Made by a program: the position numbers and the translations under genes. Below the pieces are notes generated by a model. It saw only the letters and a program-made list of their open reading frames with translations. It did no database searches and had not been told where the DNA came from. A stretch of 64,000 bases of DNA from Auanema rhodensis (Eukaryota > Nematoda > Chromadorea > Rhabditida > Rhabditidae): positions 7,068,001-7,132,000 of the forward strand of contig OZ059899.1 in the NCBI GenBank assembly GCA_964057225.1. Direction: 5' to 3'. Positions 39,695 through 51,800 of this stretch are shown piece after piece. The first letter of the stretch is position 1. Every line of letters starts with the position of its first letter.

Positions 39695-42600
39695 AGCAAC
39701 GTCATCTTGATCGTTAACATTTGACGACGTCAACAAGAACAATGGCGACATCTTTAAGAAGATGTCTTATTCAGCATCATCTATTGCATTGCGCTCTCAT
39801 CGAAATAACCATACAGCCCAATCTGTTGACTATCAGCTGGATGCCACTAAATAGCATCGTCGTAACAGAAAAAAATTGAATGAAATAGATGTCAGCTGGA
39901 ATAGATTTCATATCAAATTCAACTCATACCATTACTGGTCCATTGAAATTTCTCTTTCAAAACCATATTTCGGTCATTTAAATATAAAAATTGTGAATAG
40001 ATAAGATGAGAAAATTGAAAAATTGAGCTTATTCCCTATTTCATTGCGTAAGAAGATAATAGTGAAATAGCTTTTACTTTTCATTTCTTCTTCTTCTCCT
40101 TCTTCTTCTTATGTTTGATTTGAGCTTAATATTGCTTACGTTAAACTATTTCAATAACACTGTCCTTTCAAACTCTTCTGGACAGCCATTCTAACCAGCA
40201 TATGTTCATACATACTCTGTATGGTTTCAACATCCTTAATCCGTATAAACTATGCTTTACACTTATCTAGACTTTTCTGTTTCCACTTTAATAATATGTT
40301 TACTAATCCACTAGTTATGATGGTTGAAGGATGTCCTTAGTTTATTCCATGACCTTCGTTCAGCTTTCTCATATGTCTTCTTCATCTCGTACAATCGTCA
40401 ATTCTTCTTCAAATGTCTATTTAGTATATGTTCTCACCAAATTTACATTTATATATCATTTAATTCTCAACTATTACCTTATAGTCTTATTCAAATATTC
40501 AAAATCTGTTCGACTTTTCTATACTGGATTTCAAACTAAACTTGTTGTATTTCAGACGGAAGGTAATCAGTCGTGACGCAGTCCCATCCACCAAAGATAT
40601 AGTCATTTCGAATTCAACAGGTAGCAGTGTTGACCTCAGGCATGTTTCAGAGATTTATTCCACTTGTTTTCAATTTGTTTTTAAAAAAAATTTTAAATTA
40701 ATAAAATCCTATTTCAGACGTTTAGCTGAAGCAACAAGATCTTTATTAGAATTAGCTGGCACAGAACAAAAGCCATCTGATCAAGAAACAAATATGAAAA
40801 CTCGCCGAATTCCACCAGCTATGTCTACTTCAGAAATACACCTTTCAGACCGAACAGGTCGAGAAAGTTTAGCTGATCGCTTATCTAAAGGTAAAAAACT
40901 TTTTTTTTCTGTATTATGAAGCTTTCAACTTGACCATTTTCAAGGACTTCATGACTTCACTCATGGTTCAACAGATCGTCTTCAAAAATGGAAAACTAAA
41001 TTAAATTCTGGACGTCGTGCTAAAGATCAAAGTGAACCACCACCAACTAATAGGTAAAGACTTTTTTATATATTCCATTTTAACTAATCATTCATCTAGT
41101 TAAATGATTTAGCTAATATAATTAGTATTTCAACCTCACTTAATCTCTTCGCTGAATTTTCGGAAAGATTTTTTTTGTTCAACAATCACATACACACAGA
41201 CACTCACATGCACAGATCGGCTACATTCCATTCATTTTAATGAATGTTCTTTCCCGTTTTCCTCATTTTCTTGTTCCAAAACGTTTTGAACTGGTCACTT
41301 CAATCTTGCAATAGTTTGCGCTCAATTTCAAGCAACTGTCTACTATATTTCATAAACTTTTACCGAACTAACGAAGCAAAAAGCAAAAAGATCATGTTTC
41401 CACTTCTTTACTTGTCTGAAAACTATCTAGAACATCTGCTTATTCTGAATTTTAATACATTATATCCTTTTTATTTCTCTCAAATTACTAAAAGATCTTC
41501 ATTTTTAAAAAAGAAATGTTCTTTCGTTCGTCTTTGTTTTGTCAAATTCTTTTTCGATTTTAGAATGAGAAATTCAAATTTTATTTTTTTGAATATAGAG
41601 GATAATCATGAAGGTTATTCAGCCTTTCTTTATATTCTTTTCTAAGATATATCATTTCATATCTAAATTCCAATTAAACATACATATATAGGACATTCAT
41701 CCATCTTTCTATTTCACTTCTTCCCTATCTCTTTTCATGCTAATTATGTTTTGAAGTTTTTTTTATTCAGATTGTAGTATCTCACATGAGAAGGTCTTCT
41801 TTTTAAAATTTATTTAAGAATTTTCTTAATTCACTCTCAACAATAGAAAATGATGAGTGATAAGAGATGTTCGACAGACAACAATGAACGAGCAATCAGC
41901 TCAGACAGTTGTCTATGCTGGCTCATTTGTCTTCGTTTTCATTTCGATACTCTAGATCCCAAAAAGAAGAGACAAGTTCTGAAACGATTGGTCATTCATC
42001 AGTAGAAAACTCTTCCTTCATCCGTATTACATCGCTTTTTCTCTCTTATTTCAATCACAATGGTTCAAAACTTGAAGTGTTATCGCTTCACAAGCCTCTA
42101 TGATAAGATTTAAAAAAAAAAAGCTTCTACTTCATGAAATTCTTATTTAGAATTTTTTAATTTAATATATATATAATATTTTATTTAAGATCACATTACT
42201 CATCAACAATGCCAGCTAATGATGTTCTCTTGGATTGGACTGGTGTTCGTTCTCCCAGACCTCTTCATGCCTCAAAATCGGCAACAAATGCAATCAAGGA
42301 TAACATGTAAGTTTTTAAAATTAATTTAATTATATTACTTAAATATATGATATAGTATCATATTATCTACAACTAACTATACATATATAATCTATAACAT
42401 ATCATAATCACAATGTTTATTGCTGTATTTCTAGAAATAGAAAATTGATACAAAGACCACAAAAGACAAACTTGTTAGGAAAAAATCTTTTCAACCAACT
42501 TTTTTCATTATTGTTGTCAATAAAACCGACAATATTCGCATTCCAATAGAATGATCGATAGTGACATTTTGAGTTTCATGCCTCTCCTGTCTATTCTCCT

Positions 42601-45600
42601 CATTCATCCGACCTCGAATCTTTTTATACAGCCTTACCTCTTCTTTCCCTCCTTCTCTCTCTCTCTCTATAAATTTTTTTTCTTTACTTCTCCTTGAAAA
42701 ATTTAAAGATGATCGCTGATTTTTAAAGAAACATCTTCTATACAGCAATAATAATTCTTATTCATATCTATATATTATTAAAGTATAATCCAGAAGTCTG
42801 TAACGGTTGTTGTGGTCTTTGGCCCAAATCTGTTCTGTCATTCTTCTTTCCAACTTCTTTGTCAACATTTTTCGTTTTTAATTTAAAATATTTTTTATTA
42901 GAAAATAATTTTTTTTTGATAATTTTAATATTAATTCTCTCATCAGATTTAATATTATACATATATGTATAGTAGATACGTAAAGATAAACCATCTGGTC
43001 AGAGGTTACTAGTTTTGACTGTACATCGACACATTTGGATGATTTTCTATTTCTATCTCTCGTTTAACCACTAACTATTCATATACATACACACATGCTA
43101 AATCTTTACTATATGTTCGTCACATTAAGTATATCTAAATAAGTAATTTATCTAATACGGTCAGCATATTATGTGAAAATAGTATTGTTTAAGCATATAG
43201 AATACAAGAGAATACAGAGTATTAAAGATGAACAGTATCTTATGTGAGCATGTGGTAAGAGCATATCCTATCCAGACGGTACATAATGGTTTGAGACGAC
43301 TAATAAGGTTAGCAGAGCACATCTTTGCCTCCTGTCCTCTTTCCGTTTTCACCTAATTCAACCAATCTTCCAATACTGCAATTTGATTTTCAATACTTCA
43401 TAATGCAGTATAACTATACTATATAGTAATAGCATCACTTTTTCTATAAAAAGTATGCTAATTATCACTATATAGTTAGCAATCCAATTACTAATATAGT
43501 TAATTCATCTATTCATAATGATATAGAAGAGGACAGCCGTCTTTTTCCTCTTATACAGTAAATGAATTGCTCCAGATGCTCTTCTTGTATATATCTTTTA
43601 TATGAATGCTCTTCACTATTACCATCATCATCATGATCAGAACAATAGGATGTCGTTCTCTCGCTACCTCTCACTTCCTCATTTGCTCTCTCGCACCAAC
43701 TGAGCTAACCCTTCTTCATACCAGCATGATCATCTATACAGATGATTGTAGGCAGTCTTCTGGCTATGTGCTCATCTTCTTGTTGTTTGAATCTACCAAA
43801 TAGTATAGAGGACGTGTTCTTCTATTCAGATGAGCAGTTATTACCCAATTTAGATTCAAATCGCAGGTTTTCTTTTCAATAACATCTGCACATACACCAT
43901 CATCTTATATATCTGTCAATAGAGCATTACTGGTCTGTACTGGTATTAATTAGAGAAGAAAAAAAATTATTTCGTTTTTAACTATTAAATTACACAAATA
44001 TACATCTGTATATCATATAGTTAGCTTAACTATATAGACATGTATGTATAATCTGATATATCTTACGAATGTATTCACTTGTATTACTTCATATCATCTT
44101 TCCTGTACCATCTTATACAATAAGCAAGATGTGTCCAGATGCTCTGGTCAAATAACCAGATGATTCTTCTCTAATTCGATCTAGTACACAACAGTTTCCA
44201 TATATTATGCCATGATTTCCGATCCTATCTTTTCCATACTGCTTTAAGAATATCAATTCCTTTCTCCTATCCCTTTTTCATCAGGCTTTTTCTTTGCTGC
44301 TCTTCTTTTGTCGCAAGAAGCTTGACGTTTACCTTCTTAACTTATGCCTTGGACATCTGCCTAATCCGATTTTCTTTATTGCCGTTGTTGTTTCTTCTTT
44401 TCTTTGTCGGCTTTTTAACCAAAAATGGCGACAAATGGACTTAGAATATGCGAATAGACAGATGTAACAGTAGAAGTTTTGCGAAGAAAAAGAGAAAAAA
44501 TAAGATTTTTTTGTGAAAGAATTGTATAAGAAGCCGCCAATTCATTTGAACATTTAATTTTTCAATCTTCTTTTCAGCTCAGAGATGTTTATACATCTGA
44601 TTGTCCACTTTATAAACAAAAAAAGCAGAAATAAAACGAGAGAAAGACAGATAGAAAAGGGTAGAATACATGCAAAACTACTATTACGATCCTCCCACTA
44701 CTCGGATGATCCTTGCACACCATCATTGCCTCAGGCAACATTACATCTACATCTTGCCATTCTACTAGTTTTTGCTTGTATTCAAAACCAATTTTCATGA
44801 CTAAACGGCATATTTCAAGTTTTAACATATTTCTGAAACTATAAAGGCCTAGATCTATAAATGTCTTAATATCTTACCATAATCCCGACGCATTATCTTG
44901 ATAATCCATCCATAATCATAAGATTACAGTCAGATTTAGCCAGCTTCATGAGATGAACCAACTACCTGACCATCTTCATAACCTAGATTACTCAATTTGT
45001 TCACATATAGAATAGGAGATTTATCATACAATTATTAAATAGTACATGAAGGCATGCAGCTGTCTACATGGCACTATTAATTATTTCTTTCTCCAAATAT
45101 TGCGTCATCAGGATCTTCCTTTTCCTCTCTTCACCTCTATATTTTTCTTCTTCCTCTTTACTGTCACTCCATCATTCTACAAGGTACATATATACACATG
45201 CTCCTGAATCTTCCACCTTCTGTCAGATTTTTTTACCAAAATGGTGTCATCTTACGATTATATTCATAAAATTAGTCATCTAATATCCAATTAGAACCTT
45301 TTTATTTCTTCAAAAATTCATTAACCTATTGTTTTTTTTCCTCATAATTTTTCCTTCCGAATCACATGTTCTTTTAAATTTGAAAATATTTGAATTTAGG
45401 CTAACGAAAAATACAAATAATTGAATCTTATTTATATTATAATGGTTATTGAATCTATTCCTTTTAACATCTTATACATTCATATTTGATCACATCAAAC
45501 GATTTTATGTATATTTACACATTCAATTTCATGAAAATCAATATTTAAAATACTTTTTATATTTATATAAAAAAAATATCTTTTATCTATAATATATACT

Positions 45601-45801
45601 TATCTATCTATCTATCTGTATATATTTCATCTTTATTCTTTATACTATCATGTAGATATTTCATGTTTGTCCATCTCTACCACTACTAACAACCAGCAAT
45701 GTTCGATGTGTCTGTGTTTAACGACAATTCAATACAACAATCTACCGTCAATTTTGCCCAATTCAGCTGCATTTCTGCTTCCAGTTTTTCTCTTTCTTCC
45801 C

Positions 45802-45899
<98 letters not shown>

Positions 45900-48800
45900 G
45901 TTCACCTTATCTGCTGTTTAGCCTAGAATGTTCAATATATTCCTTAAACTCAACAACCCTTAGAATGGTGATGGGCTTGTGCCTGTTCCTTCCAGAAATT
46001 ATTGTTTGTGCTTCTCCTATCGTCATAAATACATCATATTCCATCTGATCTACCTCTCTTCAACCTGACATCATCATAAACGACATTTCTTATCGGCTTC
46101 ACGTATCTGATCTAGCTGACCACTTCATGTTTCTATTGGCCTCTTGCCGTCTGTCGGACACCTTTGCTTCATCTTTCATTTCGGCATGAAGAGGAAGATT
46201 ATCAGGCTGGCACTTAGTTATATCTTCTGCAAATATATTAATTCTTTGAATTTCTTTTCATATATTCATATAATAATATATAGCTAAGTGCTAAAATAAA
46301 ATAACAAATGAATTGAAAATAAGAAAGTAAAGTGGAGTCATAGATCCTTTAGATTCGTATTTGGTTTCACTAAAAGCAATTTCTGATACATTCTCTCAAT
46401 TAAAGTAAATATATTACATGAATGTATATTAAACGTTATTATCCTATCATATAATATTTAATTTTTATTAGGTTTTCTCAATCTAAATATATATTTATAC
46501 AAAGTATTTATCATATTATTCCATCTCATTTTCATATTAAAACTTTTTTTAAACATTTAATATTCAGTTTATTATATTAATTATATAGTAATACAATTTA
46601 CTTTACTATCTTGTTCATTATATGTTGTTTAGATATATGTAGATATATATCTTTAGGCTATAGCCTATCGATATTCAAAGTTATAAAGAACTAACTCATT
46701 CAGGTGTTATACCTTTTCTTCTCTTTTCCTATATTCTAACACTTGTCGGGATGTTTTGATCTTATAACGTAATAATGCTTAACAAGCTTAAAGTATAACC
46801 CGATAGTTGTAATACTACAAATGATATTGTTAATATAGTTAACGATATTCTTGATTGATCATCAATCAAAGTGCTTTCATTCATCACACGAGCAGAAGAT
46901 GAATAGATCGAACAACGCTTCCTCTTGTTTACTAGTGAAAACCACAACTTTACTCTGAAATTACAACTTTTTCTTGTTTATCATGTTTAATTTAAGAATT
47001 TTTCTTGATTTCTTAACTCATTTCTATTGTTTCAAATCGATATACATCTTTCTTCATTATAGTTTTAACATATATTTCTTATATTCCGCCTTTTCCTACC
47101 ATTTATTCTGTCACAGACTATATAATCGCTCTTCTTTTTTTTATTTTTTCACTAACAATCTTATTCCTTTTTGCATATTTTTCTACTCAGACTCTTTTAT
47201 TTTCATTTTCGCTCTCGTACCATCACCACCACAATAAACTGCCTTTTACTGGCAGTCAAGACAAGTGTCCGCCAGATGGTCTTACCAGGAAAACTAATCC
47301 CGTCTTGTCTCATTCCCTCTCTCATTCACTCTCTCTCGCTCCTCCCATTTTGAACCTAGAGATCGGGGCAGCCATACAGAACTCACAAGGCATGATGGTC
47401 CGTCGTCCTTCATCCCATATACAGCCAGCCGTGCATAGGACCCACTTGATCCACTGCTAGTCTTTCAGCTTTGTCGTTCAAGTATCGCATGGATAGCATG
47501 GCTTCAATATTTATGTTCTTCCGTTCGTATCGAATCAACTGTCAAGCTCTTGGATTGCTCTTAGATATAGTTTCCTCTTTCTTCACCTTTTCTTCTCATA
47601 ATCGTCGATCTTGCGTGTTTGTGTATTGGTGTAGCAATTTCAATATTTCAAGCTTCACTTCTTGTTGCTCTTATGTCAGCTGAGAATCTGATCAGCTGAT
47701 TGATCCGGAAAAGGTGTGGCCTCTTTCCGGACGCTGTTGTCATCTTTGTCATTGGTTAGCTCACAGCGAGAGAAAAAACAAGAATTATAGAAAAATAGAG
47801 AGACAGAAAGATCGAAAGATGAAGATGGAGAGAAGTGGAACGATTACGAGAAAGACGAAATAAAACGAAGGAGAGCTTGAGAAACAGTTACACCCTTCCT
47901 TCCTTTTTCTTTAATCCTAAGGTCTCAACAATGCAGACAAAGCAAAAGCTTGGTTTATTATGATGATATTAGAGGAAAATGTAACCAAGTTGTATCATTG
48001 TTCGATTGTTTAGCCAGCTTGCTTGACCATATAATTGACCAGATTCCACACATTTTCTCTTCTCAACTTTGTTACTTGGCCTGACCTATTGCAACTGTTT
48101 GCTTTTCGTCTTGCCACATTTGACACAGAGAGAACATTGCAGAAGAGCAGAGACTTGGGTCAATCAGATTGACACAAGCAGCAGTTTGAAGATGTCTTTT
48201 ATGTTTTATTTTGCATTTTCTTCCGCTTCTCCGCAGCTTTACATATGGCTTCAAAGCCAAAACGTCTTCATATTGTTATAAACTTATTAGATTGTGTCAT
48301 TTTCAACAGCATTTTAATCTGATTTTCAATTTGTCGAAAACTATTTTGTCTACTTTGATTTCAACATTATCTTTCTGTATATCTATCGTTCTTCTAACTC
48401 ATTAAAACGTGAGCCATGCTTAATCTCTCGATAGCCTAGTCCTTTTCTTCTACATCCTAAGTCTCAGGCAACTGATGAAATCCTATTATACAACCGGATT
48501 TTGTATATGACAGCATCTAGCCTCGCTAGCCTATGCCTTATTTCATGTCGTTCACCTGATTACGAATTATTCCTAATTTCTTTTCTCACAACAAGATTTT
48601 GACGCTTCTTTATTCTTTTTCAAAATATCTTTCTATAACGGCATTTTCCATTCACATTTACTGGGTAAACGTCCATCAGTGTGTTCTATGCTTTTCAACT
48701 TCAAGTTTTTCATTTGTCTTTTCAATAGGTTTTCTGTATAATCATATAGTTCCACATATAAACCGCATTAAACCTCATTAGATCAGGAAAAGTTTGCTTC

Positions 48801-51800
48801 TTCCCCCTCTTCCCTCTCTCAATTTTCCTTCTCATTTTCTCCATTTGACTGAATTTATTCTTCTGTTACATCATTAAGTCAGTTGGTCACTTCATTGAAA
48901 TTTATGATTTTTTTTTCATTCAAACTAAGCCATAGAGTCTCGAATTGAATATCTTGTTGTCTTTCAACATTTCTTATCTTTCAATTGTTTTATTTTGAAC
49001 CTCGAATCTCATAAAATGGATAAAATCTTCTGAAACAACAACCTTTATATTGGCCAAGTATTACTAACTAGGGTCAATATAGCTTTGCCAGTTCAGATAT
49101 AATTAGGCAGTTCAATTAACAGTTTTTCTCCTTACTTTCCTATTAAATTTCTTGAGTAAATTAAATTCTAATACTTTTCCTTTTATTTAAATGAAATTTA
49201 ATGTATAAAAGATTTGTATTATAATTGATTTATCGAATAAAACAAGAAACCGGATTGCAAAAAAAAAAGTTTTTTCTCAATACGTTTGAAGCTTTTCTCC
49301 TCATTTCTTTTCATTTTTTTCTTTTTATCTATAAAAGATACAACATTTGTTTTGTAACATCTCTCTTATTATTGTTTGAAAAATATGAAATATCTAGTTA
49401 TCAAACTGTCTTTTTATCAAAAAAAATCTTGCAATCTTTATTTATTTTATCGGTTTATTAAAAACTTGTCAATTAAATCATTAACCTAACAATGTTTATA
49501 AACATTAATTATAATTTTGATTTAATTTATTTTTTCTTTTCCTTTTCCCTCTTTCCTTCTCTATCTTTCCTCCTCAGATACACTTTTTTTGACAGTGTTG
49601 TACCCTCTGGAAGGTGTAAAGCTTTTATCATTGACCACAATTCATTTTTCTGAATTGTTCTAAACTATATCAATTGTATTTTGTGGATCAGAAATTGTAT
49701 TCAAAAAAGTAAAAATATGTCAACTGTTTTTGCCTTGTTTCATGTAGTAGCATCAACATTAACTTCACTACTTGTGTCTCAATTGACGAATGGCCTCTCT
49801 AACTATTCTGATTATCTCAGCTCTATATTATACTTCTATTACATCATCATCATCATCTATATACGTTATAACACAATACAGTTGTTTTGACGAAAACAAT
49901 ATCATTCGTGCGGCAAACCCCAGTCATCTACGTTGAACGGCGAGAGTTCAGCGTCGACGTCAATGTCAGAAGGAGCGGAGGCTACTAAAGGCTATCTTTT
50001 TCCTTGTTGAATCTCTTCTTCCTTCCCATATGCGTGCGTTGTGTTCGTTCATTCATCATTCGAAAATGTTATCGGATCAGGATAGACGAGTAGTAATATG
50101 TGAGAGATGATCAAGGGGGAAGTATAGATTACTGTTGACGACGTTCTTGATGGTGACCACCCCCGTGTCGCTTGAACGTGTATGTATATGAGTGTGTGTG
50201 TATGTCTAAGAAGGAACGAACCGCATCACGAAGAAAAGTTGCAAGGCGATGATGTGCATATTGGCCTTGATCACTCAGGAAGACATCCAGACGACTAATA
50301 TTACTCTTGTGTATCTGTTCGTTGTATGGTCGTAACCATAATTTTCATAAATCGCTTCTCTCTCAACGTTATTTTCCCTCTCAAAGTGCCCTACCTTTTC
50401 TCATTATCTCTCTTATTCTCGTAGTTCTATACTATATCTCTCTCCCTTTAGTTGCTGTTTTCGTCTCTCTTATCCCTTAAGTTGGCCATTCATAGATTTT
50501 CCTTTTCCATTTCATCTAATGGTCTGATACTCATACTATTTTCATCAAATATTCAACCTCAATTTCCCCGTTAGTTTCATCGTTTAGATCTTTTTATATA
50601 TTGTATAGTTATGTAGACATTCTTAAATTTAACAATTTTCTTTATATTATATATCTATAGATGTATATTATATAGTAATTGGAATCATATTCAATCTCAA
50701 TTTCCATATATCTGTCCCTTCATCATGATATATTCATATACTTAATTGTCTTTGTAATGGCACGAGACTGTTTTTCAAATATTCCGAGATTACAAGCGGA
50801 ATTTCTTTCATGTCTGGTGATTTGTCATCATCCTTTTCCTTCATTTGCATCTCAATCCTTCCTCAAAATGGATCTTATGCTTTTATTCTGAATGAATTCT
50901 TTAAAATCATCTTAACTATAAATATATAATTTAAACTATTTCTTTAACTATTCTTATTTTTCTTTCATTTCAGTGTTTCGCCTATTGATGGAATGGAGCA
51001 TAGAACTTTAAAATCGAAAGAGAATTCAGTTAGTCAAAAAGATCTCACGTTCCATTATCAAAATATGAACAGTTTGCAAAAGATCATGAATACAATGGAT
51101 AGTATGTTTATTCTATTTATTTTTTAAACTATATATTTTATTTTTTAGATTTTGCCAAAACTTCTCAATTTAACTTACCGCCACCTGCGCGAATTACTCC
51201 TCATTCAGGTGTTAAACCAACTGTAAGTTATACAAATATATATAATTATATAATAAATAATAATAATATAAATAAACTTTATAAATTTTATAAACATCTA
51301 TTACAATTTTATATACAATTCTTCTTAATTCATTCATTTATCTTGTTCATATTTGATCATTGTCTTTGATGGCCCCCTCCTAAGATTTTCAAGGTTTTTC
51401 TTTTCTTTCTTTCATATATGGTCTGATTGTGTGGTTTGTTAGATTTTTGCCTATTTTGGAATACAACCGCTCATCATTTTTATTTTAAATACAAATAATT
51501 TAAATAACTTCCCTAAATCAATAGAAAATCTATATATCAGTTAGATATACTTAAATAAATAATTAAAATCATTATAATTGAAGAATAATATTAAATATTT
51601 CAATATTTATATGATTAATTATTTATTTTAGAAAATAATTTAAAGTTTTTTCTTTTTTTTTTGCGTTGATCTTACTTGTAAGATTTCGAAAAAATGTTAT
51701 CTTCAACCCAAATCTAACCGAATGAATAACCTCTATGGACATTCCTTTCTCTCTGTAATGAACTTTATGTATTTCGGTACTCCATTGTACATTATTTGTT

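Larger units (their letters stand above)
42307..50973 (+). other. 8.7-kb intron of the LZTS-like gene
   Basis: The intron is bounded by GTAAGT and TTTCATTTCAG. Apart from the candidate microexon at 49578-49613, no compatible coding exon was found. It contains a long CT microsatellite at 45801-45898, many short TATAGT-type palindromes between 43380 and 43530, and compositionally balanced patches at 47250-47470 and 49900-50290. The plus strand is otherwise T-rich. Confidence 0.6.

Noticed and set aside
45667-45926. Ser-Leu repeat open frames
   Set aside because: Direct translation of the CT microsatellite.
49915-49990. Ser-rich coding-like patch in the 8.7-kb intron of the LZTS-like gene
   Set aside because: Entered in the phase required by the preceding exon it meets TGA within five codons; no good donor follows.
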